From Aequorivita sp. CIP111184 (GTDB taxonomy: Bacteria; Bacteroidota; Bacteroidia; Flavobacteriales; Flavobacteriaceae), in assembly GCF_900489465.1 (NCBI RefSeq), contig NZ_UEFQ01000013.1:434001-498000 (forward strand): DNA of 64,000 nt. Reading direction: 5' to 3'. Made by a program: the position numbers and the translations under genes. The notes under the pieces are model-generated. The model was given only the letters and a program-made list of their open reading frames with translations, ran no database searches and was not told where the DNA came from. Each line of letters starts with the position of its first letter. Positions within the stretch are counted from its first letter, which is position 1. Positions 41,215 to 50,465 of the stretch are shown here, piece after piece.

Positions 41215-42207
41215 TTAATAATTTAAATCGTCACCCTCCTCTTGTCTTGGTGGAGATTGGCGTTTTGGTTTCTTTTTGTTAACAATTCCTTTTTCGAGGT
41301 TTTTTTTCTTCATCTCCTCACCAATTTGATTGCTGGCTACAAATGAAGCTATCATATTGTTCAACATCTCGCTGCCCGCTTGAGGAGAATTAGGCAAAAG
41401 GATAAGGTTAGTATTTGTTGCTTCTCCAATGGATTGTAATGTGTCGTAATGCTGTGTAACTACAATCAATGCCGAAGCCTCTTGTGAATTGATACCTACA
41501 TTATTCAATACGTCCACACTTTCTTCCAAACCGCGGGCAATTTCACGACGCTGATCTGCTATACCTTGTCCTTGCAAACGTTTACTCTCAGCTTCTGCTC
41601 TTGCTTTAGCTACTATTTTTATTCTTTCAGCTTCTGCTTCAAACTCTGCAGCAACTTTTTCACGTTCAGCTGCGTTTATTCGGTTCATTGCCGCTTTTAC
41701 CTGTATGTCCGGATCAATATCTGTAACTAGTGTTTTAATAATATCATAACCATACGTGCTCATCGCTTCATTCAATTCTGCTTTTACGGCAATTGCAACG
41801 TCGTCTTTTCTTTCAAAAACATCATCGAGCTTCATTTTAGGTACTTCTGCACGTACAACATCAAAAACATAAGATGTAATCTGATCGTGCGGATTTTCCA
41901 ACTTGTAAAAGGCGTCATAAACTTTCTGTTCCAATACCTGAAATTGTACCGATATTTTAAGACGTACAAAAACGTCATCTTTGGTTTTTGTTTCTACAAT
42001 TACATCCAATTGTTGAATTTTCAAATTAATACGCCCAGCAATACGATCAATTAAAGGAATCTTTAACTGTAATCCTGAATGTCTTATACTGTGAAACTTT
42101 CCGAAGCGTTCTACTATTGCAGCGGTTTGCTGTTTTACAGTAAAAAATCCTGCCAAGAGAATAAAAAAACCAACAATAAGTAGTGGTATAAAAATAAATC
42201 CACCCAT
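41215..42207 (-). CDS. SPFH/stomatin-family membrane protein
   Basis: 330 residues. One N-terminal membrane helix (about 5-24), an SPFH domain (KQQTAAIVERFGKFHSIRHSGLQLKIPLIDRI ... VFERKDDVAIAVKAELNEAMSTYGYDI), then a coiled-coil with alternating Ala/Glu (AAEREKVAAEFEAEAERIKIVAKARAEAESKRL) and a proline-rich acidic tail. Organises membrane microdomains or scaffolds proteases; no NfeD partner is adjacent. Confidence 0.92.
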   Translation of the reverse strand: MGGFIFIPLLIVGFFILLAGFFTVKQQTAAIVERFGKFHSIRHSGLQLKIPLIDRIAGRINLKIQQLDVIVETKTKDDVFVRLKISVQFQVLEQKVYDAFYKLENPHDQITSYVFDVVRAEVPKMKLDDVFERKDDVAIAVKAELNEAMSTYGYDIIKTLVTDIDPDIQVKAAMNRINAAEREKVAAEFEAEAERIKIVAKARAEAESKRLQGQGIADQRREIARGLEESVDVLNNVGINSQEASALIVVTQHYDTLQSIGEATNTNLILLPNSPQAGSEMLNNMIASFVASNQIGEEMKKKNLEKGIVNKKKPKRQSPPRQEEGDDLNY

Positions 42208-42289
42208 AATTTTTAAATATTAATAATTAAACATTGTGGAAGATACAAAAAATAAAACCTATTTTCACGCCCTCAAAATATCCTCAGCT

Positions 42290-42943
42290 ATGAATTTTAA
42301 ACAATTAATTTTTGTTTCTCTTTGCCTTTTCTTTTTTCAGCAAACCTTCGCTCAACGCAACTATAATAGCTATAATTTTTTAGGAATTCAGGGCGGAATA
42401 ACATTCTTCGACATTCAGACCGACGATTTAGTAACCAAACAAAAAGAAGGTTTTACGGCTGGTTTTACAACACGTGGTGCATTTAGAAATGATTTTGATT
42501 TGGTTTATGGGTTGAGTTTTCAAAGTTCCACAGTAGGAGTGGAAGGAAGCCTAGGTATCGATAAACAGGATATTGGATATACAATTCAAGGTGCCCAGAT
42601 AAATTTTTTAGGAAGTTATAACATCATCGTTAAACATTTGAGTATTGAATTCGGCCCAGTTTTCGACATTAACGGCAAGATGAAACTTGACAATGATAAA
42701 TATGAAAACTACATTTTAACGGGATACGAAGAGCTTAAAGCCAAAGATATACAAGAAATATCAAGATTCAATGTTCGGCTAGCAGCTGGGTTAACGGCGG
42801 GATTGGAGCATTTCAGAATTAGCGCCCAATACCAATATGGCGTGACGAATATGTTAGGAAAACTGAACGACAGAGGTTTAGAAAATAAAGATTTTGAAGG
42901 TCATAGCTCCACCATTGTTATTGCTGGTGTAATTTACTTTTAA
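42290..42943 (+). CDS. Outer-membrane beta-barrel protein
   Basis: 217 residues from the ATG at 42290, giving a signal peptide (MNFKQLIFVSLCLFFFQQTFAQ); a longer reading from 42236 would put 18 residues before it and is rejected. The mature part has about ten alternating strands (FLGIQGGITFFDIQTD, FTAGFTTRGAFRNDFDLVYGLSF, LSIEFGPVFDING, FNVRLAAGLTAGLEHFRISAQYQYG) and ends in an aromatic-terminated strand (IVIAGVIYF), the outer-membrane targeting signal. Its stop overlaps the convergent gltX by 4 bases. Confidence 0.85.
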   Translation: MNFKQLIFVSLCLFFFQQTFAQRNYNSYNFLGIQGGITFFDIQTDDLVTKQKEGFTAGFTTRGAFRNDFDLVYGLSFQSSTVGVEGSLGIDKQDIGYTIQGAQINFLGSYNIIVKHLSIEFGPVFDINGKMKLDNDKYENYILTGYEELKAKDIQEISRFNVRLAAGLTAGLEHFRISAQYQYGVTNMLGKLNDRGLENKDFEGHSSTIVIAGVIYF

Positions 42944-44451
42944 CCTATATAATCAATTGCTTTTTCAATACGGGAAATGCTTTCTTCCTTTCCTAAAATT
43001 GAAAGAATATCAAATACATCCGGCCCTTTCATTTCACCAACAAGTGCTAAACGAAGTGGCATCATCACTTTTCCAAAACCAATATTTTCTGAAGTAATCC
43101 AACCCTTTACTTTTTCTGAAATGTTTTCTGCGGAAAAGTTTTCCGAAGTGTTTAATATTGAAACTACTTTTTGAAGCAAGTCGGTCGTTTCAGGTTTAAA
43201 CGCTTTTTCTGCAGCTTTTGCATCATAGGTTTTAGGCGCTTCAAAGAAGAAACTTCCCTGCTCCCAAAGATCGCTTACAAAAGTGGCGCGTTCTTTTAAA
43301 AGTGAAACTATTTTTTTCACATCGAGAGCACTCGATATGTCTTTTTCTTTTAAAAATTTCAAAAACTGGGAAGACAGTTTTTCATCATCAACCTCTTGCA
43401 GATATTGATGCTGAAACCATTTCGTTTTTTCGGGATCAAATTTTGCTCCGGCTTTATGTACGCGATCTAATTCAAAAGTTTCAATCAATTCCTCCAAACT
43501 AAAAATTTCCTGTTCCGTTCCTGGATTCCAGCCTAAAAAGGCCAGCATATTTATAACGGCTTCTGGCAAATATCCATCTTCGCGATAGCCAGAAAATAAG
43601 TCGCCATCAGCTGTTTCCCATCGTAAAGGAAACACCGGGAAACCCATTTTGTCGCCGTCGCGTTTACTTAATTTTCCATTACCAGTTGGTTTTAAAATTA
43701 GCGGTAAATGTGCGAACTGTGGGGCATCCCAACCAAAAGCGCGATACAATAAAACGTGTAAGGCTAACGACGGCAACCATTCCTCGCCACGAATAACGTG
43801 TGTAATTTCCATTAAGTGGTCATCCACAATATTTGCCAAATGATAGGTTGGCATTCCATCACTTTTAAAAAGAACTTTATCATCAAGAATGTTGGTTTCC
43901 ACCTGCATTCCGCCACGGATTATGTCATTTAAATAAAGTGTTTCATCCACTGGAGTCTTAAAACGGATTACGTATTCTTCACCATTGGCTATTTTTTCCT
44001 GCGTTTCCTTTGCAGAAATAGTCAAGGAATTTTTCAGTTTTAAACGGTTGTGCCAGTTATAAATAAAAGTCTTTCCTTTTTCTTCATGGTCTTTTCGGTG
44101 TGCATCAAGTTCTTCAGCAGTATCGAAGGCGTAATATGCATTTTCAGATTCAATCAGCGCATCTGCGTATTGCTTATAAAGATCTTTTCGCTCGCTTTGG
44201 CGATAGGGACCGCATTCAGCCTCTTTTCCTGGACCTTCATCGTAGGGAATGTTAAGCCAATTTAAAGCTTCAATGATATATGCCTCTGCACCTTCCACAT
44301 AACGATTTTGGTCAGTATCTTCTATTCTTAACAGAAAATCACCACCGTGTTTTTTTGCGAATAAATAATTAAACAAAGCAGTGCGAACACCACCAATGTG
44401 TAAAGGACCAGTTGGACTTGGGGCAAAACGCACCCTAACTTTTTGAGACAT
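42940..44451 (-). CDS. gltX: Glutamyl-tRNA synthetase
   Basis: 503 residues from the ATG at 44451 (MSQKVRVRFAPSPTGPLHIGG); the upstream in-frame sequence to 44565 contains no homologous residues. Class I motifs: HIGH in GPLHIGGVRTALFN, KMSKS form KLSKRDGDKMGFP. Both the catalytic and the anticodon-binding helical domains are complete. A TACCTTTA at 44476-44483 (minus) is a near -7 box. Together with glnS it shows that both Glu and Gln are charged directly. Confidence 0.97.
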   Translation of the reverse strand: MSQKVRVRFAPSPTGPLHIGGVRTALFNYLFAKKHGGDFLLRIEDTDQNRYVEGAEAYIIEALNWLNIPYDEGPGKEAECGPYRQSERKDLYKQYADALIESENAYYAFDTAEELDAHRKDHEEKGKTFIYNWHNRLKLKNSLTISAKETQEKIANGEEYVIRFKTPVDETLYLNDIIRGGMQVETNILDDKVLFKSDGMPTYHLANIVDDHLMEITHVIRGEEWLPSLALHVLLYRAFGWDAPQFAHLPLILKPTGNGKLSKRDGDKMGFPVFPLRWETADGDLFSGYREDGYLPEAVINMLAFLGWNPGTEQEIFSLEELIETFELDRVHKAGAKFDPEKTKWFQHQYLQEVDDEKLSSQFLKFLKEKDISSALDVKKIVSLLKERATFVSDLWEQGSFFFEAPKTYDAKAAEKAFKPETTDLLQKVVSILNTSENFSAENISEKVKGWITSENIGFGKVMMPLRLALVGEMKGPDVFDILSILGKEESISRIEKAIDYIG

Positions 44452-44610
44452 AATCTGTATTCTTTTTAGAAACGGTAAAGGTACAATTCTACAACGTATT
44501 TTAAAGTTATTACAAGGTGTGGTTTTTCTTTTTTTGGAGCAATATTTGCAGCGTGCCCAACACAAAATATTATTGTATTTTAGAAGTTTGCAACAAAGAG
44601 AAATAGAATT

Positions 44611-47600
44611 ATGAGCACATTCAATACTATCCAGCTAAAGCTGGAAGAATTTATTAAAAAATACTATACCAATGAGCTTATAAAAGGGGCCATCCTTTTT
44701 TTTGCTATTGGTTTGCTGTATTTATTGATAACGTTGCTTATAGAATACTTTTTATGGCTCAATCCATTAGGAAGACGCATACTCTTTTGGTTATTCATAA
44801 TTGTTGAATTTGCTTTATTAGTTCGGTTTATCGCTTTTCCCTTGGCAAAACTTTTCAAACTTCAAAAAGGAATTAATTACGAAGAAGCCTCAAGAATAAT
44901 CGGTAAACATTTTCCGCAAGTAAATGATAAACTACTAAACGTAATTCAACTTAACCAAAACCAACGCGAAAGTGAATTGCTTGCGGCCAGCATCGACCAA
45001 AAAGCCACTGAACTGCAACCAGTTCCCTTTAAAAGTGCCGTTAACTTTAAAAAGAATGCAAAATATTTGAAATACGCAGCCATTCCGGTTTTAGTGTTTT
45101 TACTTTTTAGTGTTTTAGGGGGAATGGATATTTTTTCCAGTAGCTACAAACGCGTTGTTCATTATGATACCGCTTTTGAACCCCCAGCACCGTTCTCTTT
45201 TATTGTAATGAATGGAGATTTAAATGCAGTTGAAAACAAAACTTTCAACTTAAAAATTAGAACTGAGGGAACCGCAATTCCAGAGAATGCGAGCATTAAT
45301 TATAACGGTGAAACGTATTATCTGCAACAGACGGCCCCAGGCTTATTTGAATATACATTTCAGCAACCTTTGGAATCTATTGATTTCAGCTTAAAGGCAA
45401 ATAAAGTTAGTTCCCGTGAATATACATTGGATGTTATAAAAATACCTTCGTTACTTAATTTTGAAATGATTTTGGACTATCCTTCCTATACCGGGAAAAA
45501 AGATGAAGCATTAAAAAGTACGGGAAACGCTACCATTCCGGAGGGAACACATGTTAAATGGAACGTATCTACAAAAAACACCTTAGCAGTTACTTTAAAA
45601 ACTGCGGATACTTCCTTTTCATTTACTTCAAAAGGTGAAAATTTCAATTTTGAAAAGGGAGTCTATAATAAGTTGGATTATGCTATAACTACTTCCAACG
45701 AAAAATTGAAGGATTATGAAAATCTTGCTTTCAGTTTAAATGTTGTTAAGGATCAATTCCCTGAAATAGAAGTGCAATCTAAGCAAGACAGCACAGATTC
45801 GCAGCGGTATCTCTTTTTGGGCCAGATTTCGGACGATTACGGACTAACTAAACTTCGGTTGGTCTATTTTCCCGAAGGTGAAGAAAAAGAAGCTAAAACA
45901 CTTGCTTTGCCGCTTAACAAAACCAATTTCGATCAATTTACATATAGTTTTCCTGGAAATATTTCTTTGGATGAAGGCATTTCATATGAATATTATTTTG
46001 AGGTTTTTGATAACGACGCTATTCATAATTATAAATCCTCAAAATCTGGAATTTATTCCTTTAGAAAATTGACGAAGAATGAATTGGAGGATGAGCAACT
46101 TCAAAATCAGCAGAATGCTATAAAGGGGCTTGACAAATCTTTGGAAGAATTAAAAGATAGAAAGCAAACTCTAGAAGAGTTATCAAAAACGCAAAAAGAA
46201 AAAAACGAACTTAATTACAACGATAAAAAGAAACTTGAAAACTTTATCCAGCGACAACAAAAGCAGGAAGAAATGATGAAGAATTTTTCAAAAGAAATGA
46301 AAGACGAATTGGAAAATTTTCAACCAGAGAACAAAGAGAAAGATCCTTTTAAAGAAGAACTTGAAAAAAGATTGGACGAAAACGAGGAACGTTTGAAGGA
46401 AAACGAAAAATTACTTGATGAACTTGAAAAACTACAGGATAAAATAGAAAAGGAGGAGCTTACTGAAAAGCTTGAAAAGCTTTCAAAACAGAATAAAAAT
46501 CAAGAGAAGAATCTTGAACAGTTGCTCGAGCTTACAAAAAGATACTATGTAGAAAAGAAAGCTGAAAAACTTGCAGAGGAGCTATTCGATTTGGGGGAAG
46601 AGCAAGAAGAACTTGCTGATAAACCTGAGGATGAAAATACCAAAGAAGCCCAAGAAGAGCTTAACAAAAATTTTGAAGAATACAAAAAGCAAATGGACGA
46701 ACTGCAAAAGGAAAATGAAGGTTTAAAGAAACCTATGGATATTCCTGAAGATAAACCAACCGAAGAGCAGATTGATAAAGAACAACAAAAAGCTACTGAT
46801 AAACTTGAAGAACAAAAGCCTAGCGAGGCTGGTAAAAATCAAAAGAAGGCTGGCCAGAAAATGAAGGAGATGAGTAAAAGCATGCAGATGCAAATGCAAT
46901 CTGGAGAATCAGAATCAATTGAAGAAGACGTAAAGATGCTCCGTCAAATTGTAGACAATCTGGTAGTCTTTTCGTTTCAACAGGAAGATTTAATGGAAGT
47001 TTTCAAAAAAATTGAATATGGCAATCCAATTTTTGGTAAGAAGCTAAATATTCAAAATGACCTTAAAACTAATTTTGAACATATAGATGACAGTATCTTT
47101 GCTTTATCGCTTCGCCAGCCGCTAATTGGTTCGCAAATAAACACTTCGCTTACAGAAATACAATATAATATTGATAAATCTCTAGAGCGATTAGCACAAA
47201 ATGAATCAAGACAAGGTATTGGAAATCAGCAATATACTATTACTGGCGCTAATGATTTGGCAGTTTTGTTGAGTGATATATTAAATAACATGCAAATGCA
47301 GATGTCTATGGCTATGGGCTCTGGTTCGGGGAAAGGAAAACCGAGTCCTGGACAAGGTAGTGGAAGTGGATTTCAACTTCCAGATATTATTCAAAAACAG
47401 GAGAGTCTTGGCGAAAAAATGAAAGAAGGTATGAAGAAAGGAAAGAAAGGCAAAAAAGGTGAGGGTGAAGGAAAAGGTGATGGAAAAGGCGAAGGTAGTG
47501 GTGATGGCGATGGTGAGAATGGAGAAAACGGAAGAGATGGACAAAAAGGAAATAATAAGGCTGGCGATAGAGAAGGAAGTGGCGAAAGCGAGGATATTAA

Positions 47601-48006
47601 TGGAGAGATTTTTGAAATATACAAACAACAACAAGAATTGCGCAATCAACTTCAGGATAGATTAAGTAAGGAAGGACTAAAAGGTAATGGTGGTAATCTA
47701 TTAAAAAAAATGGAAGGTATTGAACAACAATTATTAGATAAAGGCTTTAATCAAAACACACTTCAGCAGATGCTTAATTTAAAATATGAACTTTTAAAAT
47801 TAGACAAAGCTGATCTTGAACAAGGGCAGGAAAGTAGAAGAGAATCTCAAACTAACAAAAGAGATTTTCAAAACAATGTAAAACTTACTCCTGAAGAGAT
47901 AAAAAAATACTTTAATACCACTGAAATATTGAATAGAGAGGCATTACCTTTGCGCCAAGATTACAAAAATAAGGTTCAGGAATATTTTAAGGAAACGAAT
48001 GATTGA
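44611..48006 (+). CDS. DUF4175-family large membrane/coiled-coil protein
   Basis: 1131 residues. Three membrane helices near the N-terminus (about 22-45, 50-72, 152-170), a beta-rich periplasmic part (about 175-490), a long coiled coil with very high Glu/Lys/Gln content (about 500-800), a helical region (810-900), a low-complexity segment of Gly, Lys, Glu, Asp (about 905-990) and a final helical domain. The N-terminal half matches DUF4175 as known from Bacteroidota; the function is unknown. Its stop overlaps ybeY by 8 bases. Confidence 0.85.
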   Translation: MSTFNTIQLKLEEFIKKYYTNELIKGAILFFAIGLLYLLITLLIEYFLWLNPLGRRILFWLFIIVEFALLVRFIAFPLAKLFKLQKGINYEEASRIIGKHFPQVNDKLLNVIQLNQNQRESELLAASIDQKATELQPVPFKSAVNFKKNAKYLKYAAIPVLVFLLFSVLGGMDIFSSSYKRVVHYDTAFEPPAPFSFIVMNGDLNAVENKTFNLKIRTEGTAIPENASINYNGETYYLQQTAPGLFEYTFQQPLESIDFSLKANKVSSREYTLDVIKIPSLLNFEMILDYPSYTGKKDEALKSTGNATIPEGTHVKWNVSTKNTLAVTLKTADTSFSFTSKGENFNFEKGVYNKLDYAITTSNEKLKDYENLAFSLNVVKDQFPEIEVQSKQDSTDSQRYLFLGQISDDYGLTKLRLVYFPEGEEKEAKTLALPLNKTNFDQFTYSFPGNISLDEGISYEYYFEVFDNDAIHNYKSSKSGIYSFRKLTKNELEDEQLQNQQNAIKGLDKSLEELKDRKQTLEELSKTQKEKNELNYNDKKKLENFIQRQQKQEEMMKNFSKEMKDELENFQPENKEKDPFKEELEKRLDENEERLKENEKLLDELEKLQDKIEKEELTEKLEKLSKQNKNQEKNLEQLLELTKRYYVEKKAEKLAEELFDLGEEQEELADKPEDENTKEAQEELNKNFEEYKKQMDELQKENEGLKKPMDIPEDKPTEEQIDKEQQKATDKLEEQKPSEAGKNQKKAGQKMKEMSKSMQMQMQSGESESIEEDVKMLRQIVDNLVVFSFQQEDLMEVFKKIEYGNPIFGKKLNIQNDLKTNFEHIDDSIFALSLRQPLIGSQINTSLTEIQYNIDKSLERLAQNESRQGIGNQQYTITGANDLAVLLSDILNNMQMQMSMAMGSGSGKGKPSPGQGSGSGFQLPDIIQKQESLGEKMKEGMKKGKKGKKGEGEGKGDGKGEGSGDGDGENGENGRDGQKGNNKAGDREGSGESEDINGEIFEIYKQQQELRNQLQDRLSKEGLKGNGGNLLKKMEGIEQQLLDKGFNQNTLQQMLNLKYELLKLDKADLEQGQESRRESQTNKRDFQNNVKLTPEEIKKYFNTTEILNREALPLRQDYKNKVQEYFKETND

Positions 48007-48415
48007 TTTTACTTTTGAAACTGATTTTAAGCTAAAAAACGAAGCTATTTTAAAACAATGGATTTCTGAAAGTATTATTTCAGAAGGTTACGAAATGGGT
48101 GAAATCTTATATGTTTTTTGTGATGACGAATTTTTACATAAATTAAATTTAGAATTTTTAAATCACGATACATTAACTGATATAATCAGCTTTGATTATA
48201 AAGTTGGTAATCAAATAAACGGAGAAATTTATATTTCTGTTGAACGCGTTGAAGATAATGCTAAAGATTTCAACACAAATTTTGATGATGAATTACACCG
48301 CGTTATGATTCACGGCATACTTCACTTCTGCGAATATAAAGACAAAACTAAAAAAGATGAGTTTATGATGCGTGTGAAAGAAGAAGAAGCTCTTAAGGTG
48401 TTGTCTAAAATGTAA
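47999..48415 (+). CDS. ybeY: rRNA maturation endoribonuclease YbeY
   Basis: 138 residues. Metal motif HGILHFCEYKDK: the first two His are present but the third ligand position, His in E. coli (H-x3-H-x5-H), is Asp, a form I believe is common in Bacteroidota. Other family parts: LNLEFLNHDTLTDIISFDY and GEIYISVERVEDNAK. It processes the 3' end of 16S rRNA. Overlaps the DUF4175 gene by 8 bases, so they are coupled. Confidence 0.93.
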   Translation: MIDFTFETDFKLKNEAILKQWISESIISEGYEMGEILYVFCDDEFLHKLNLEFLNHDTLTDIISFDYKVGNQINGEIYISVERVEDNAKDFNTNFDDELHRVMIHGILHFCEYKDKTKKDEFMMRVKEEEALKVLSKM

Positions 48416-48457
48416 TTTTTTTCAAAAGCTAATTACCTTATTGTTAGTATAATATTG

Positions 48458-48465
48458 TAATTTTG
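48458..48465 (+). promoter_or_regulatory. mnmG: -7 box of the mnmG promoter
   Basis: TAATTTTG followed by CACC, exact TAnnTTTG match. The predicted start of the transcript lies before the parS site at 48495, so that site would be in the mnmG leader. Confidence 0.6.
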
Positions 48466-48494
48466 CACCCCTTTAAAAAAATCGATTAATAAAA

Positions 48495-48510
48495 TGTTCC
48501 ACGTGGAACA
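48495..48510. other. parS site (ParB-binding), upstream of mnmG
   Basis: TGTTCCACGTGGAACA, a perfect 16-bp palindrome differing from the general parS consensus TGTTTCACGTGAAACA only by the symmetrical C/G pair. It lies between the mnmG promoter and start codon. parS sites mark the chromosome near the origin for the ParABS segregation system; parA and parB are not in the window. Confidence 0.85.
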
Positions 48511-48523
48511 ATTATAAGAATAT

Positions 48524-50395
48524 ATGTTTCTAAACGAGTACGATGTTATTGTTGTTGGTGCTGGTCACGCAGGATCTGAAGCTGCAGCTGCTGCTGCCAA
48601 TATGGGTTCAAAAACTTTATTGGTTACAATGAATCTACAAACTATTGCGCAGATGAGTTGTAATCCTGCTATGGGAGGTATTGCAAAAGGGCAAATTGTG
48701 AGAGAAATTGATGCCATGGGTGGCTATAGTGGGATAGTTTCAGATAAAACGGCAATTCAGTTTAAAATGCTTAACAAATCAAAAGGTCCTGCTATGTGGA
48801 GTCCTCGAGTTCAGAGTGACCGAATGCGTTTTGCTGAAACTTGGAGATTAATGCTTGAACAAACACCGAATCTTGATTTTTATCAAGAAATGATCTCAGG
48901 AATTATTGTTGAAAATGGTGAAATTCGAGGTGTTAAAACATCTCTTGGATTAGAAATAAAAGGCAAGAGTGTTGTTCTTACTAATGGAACTTTCCTAAAT
49001 GGCTTAATACATATTGGCGAAAAGCAATTTGGTGGAGGTCGAGCTGGCGAAAGAGCTTCAACTGGAATTACCCAAGATTTACTTGATTTAGGATTTGAAT
49101 CAGGGAGAATGAAAACAGGAACTCCACCAAGAGTTGATGGACGTTCTTTAGATTTCTCCAAAATGGTTGAACAACCCGGAGATGAAATTCCTGAAAAATT
49201 TAGTTATTCCGATAAAACCACTACACTTAAAAATCAACGTTCTTGCCACATGAGCTATACAAGCTTAGAGGTACATAATATTTTGCGAGAAGGTTTTGAT
49301 AGATCTCCAATGTTTAACGGTTCCATACAGAGTCTTGGACCTAGATATTGTCCGTCAATTGAAGATAAAATCAATCGGTTTGCTGATAAAGATAGACACC
49401 AACTTTTTGTTGAACCTGAAGGATGGGATACAGTAGAATATTATATTAATGGATTTTCCACTTCGCTACCAGAAGATATTCAGTTTAAGGCTTTGCGTCA
49501 AGTAGCGGGTTTTGAAAATGTAAAATTTTTCCGTCCTGGTTATGCTATTGAATATGATTATTTTCCTCCAACGCAATTGAAACATACGCTTGAAACGAAA
49601 TTGGTTTCAGGTTTGTATTTTGCTGGCCAAATTAACGGAACTACAGGTTATGAAGAGGCTGCGTCGCAAGGGCTAATGGCAGGCATAAATGCGCATTTAA
49701 AAGTTCATGAAAAAGAATCTTTTATTCTTCAAAGAAATGAGGCTTATATTGGAGTTTTGATTGATGACCTTATTACAAAGGGTACTGAGGAGCCATATAG
49801 AATGTTTACATCACGTGCAGAGTATAGAACTTTGTTACGACAAGATAATGCTGATTTTAGGCTTACACCTAAAGCATTTGAGATTGGTTTGGCGGGTGAA
49901 GAACGGATGCGAAAGATGGAAGAAAAGAAAGAAAAATCCGAAGCTTTTGTTCAGTTTTTTAAAGATACCAGCGTTGTTCCTGAAGATATCAATCCTATTT
50001 TTAAAGCGAGAGAATCTGCTTTGGTTGAACAAAGCGATAAAATGTTTAAATTTTTTTCCCGTCCGGAGGTAACGATGGAAGATATGATAGGGTTAGCTTC
50101 AGTGAAAAATCATATTGAAGAAAATAACTTAGACACTGAAATGATTCAGCAAACTGAAATTCAAGTTAAGTATTCTGGATATATTGCAAAGGAAAAAAAT
50201 AATGCCGATAAATTAAATAGATTAGAAGGCTTAAAAATTCCAGCATCTTTTGATTATTCAAAGTTGAAATCCCTCTCTTACGAAGCTAGGGAAAAACTTA
50301 CAAAAATTAAACCAGCAACAGTTTCGCAAGCTTCAAGAATAAGTGGTGTTTCTCCAAATGATGTTTCGGTTCTATTAGTATATATGGGGCGTTAG
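48524..50395 (+). CDS. mnmG: tRNA uridine-5-carboxymethylaminomethyl modification enzyme MnmG (GidA)
   Basis: 623 residues. FAD enzyme that with MnmE forms cmnm5U at the wobble position of certain tRNAs. Visible: FAD motif VIVVGAGHAGSEAAAAAANMG, the MSCNPAMGGIAKG segment with a catalytic Cys, GTPPRVDGRSLDFS, CPSIEDKINRFADKDRHQLF, the NGFSTSLPEDIQ and GQINGTTGYEEAASQG motifs, and the C-terminal helical domain. It lies between two parS sites, a placing like that of gidA near oriC in other phyla. Confidence 0.97.
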   Translation: MFLNEYDVIVVGAGHAGSEAAAAAANMGSKTLLVTMNLQTIAQMSCNPAMGGIAKGQIVREIDAMGGYSGIVSDKTAIQFKMLNKSKGPAMWSPRVQSDRMRFAETWRLMLEQTPNLDFYQEMISGIIVENGEIRGVKTSLGLEIKGKSVVLTNGTFLNGLIHIGEKQFGGGRAGERASTGITQDLLDLGFESGRMKTGTPPRVDGRSLDFSKMVEQPGDEIPEKFSYSDKTTTLKNQRSCHMSYTSLEVHNILREGFDRSPMFNGSIQSLGPRYCPSIEDKINRFADKDRHQLFVEPEGWDTVEYYINGFSTSLPEDIQFKALRQVAGFENVKFFRPGYAIEYDYFPPTQLKHTLETKLVSGLYFAGQINGTTGYEEAASQGLMAGINAHLKVHEKESFILQRNEAYIGVLIDDLITKGTEEPYRMFTSRAEYRTLLRQDNADFRLTPKAFEIGLAGEERMRKMEEKKEKSEAFVQFFKDTSVVPEDINPIFKARESALVEQSDKMFKFFSRPEVTMEDMIGLASVKNHIEENNLDTEMIQQTEIQVKYSGYIAKEKNNADKLNRLEGLKIPASFDYSKLKSLSYEAREKLTKIKPATVSQASRISGVSPNDVSVLLVYMGR

Positions 50396-50401
50396 CGACA
50401 T

Positions 50402-50417
50402 TGTTTCACGTGGAACA
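50402..50417. other. parS site (ParB-binding), downstream of mnmG
   Basis: TGTTTCACGTGGAACA, six bases after the mnmG stop: one mismatch to the parS consensus and one to the perfect palindrome at 48495. The two are 1.9 kb apart. Confidence 0.85.
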
Positions 50418-50465
50418 ATATTATGCAATCAACAAAAGAGTTTTTTTAAAACAAAATTTTCATTC

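Noticed and set aside
44452-44565. N-terminal extension of gltX by 38 residues
   Set aside because: The cysteine- and arginine-rich lead has no counterpart in GltX; the ATG at 44451 begins the conserved sequence.
47281-47649. Antisense frames with Ser/Pro/Phe repeats opposite DUF4175
   Set aside because: They mirror the Gly/Lys/Glu low-complexity tail of the real gene; composition alone creates them.
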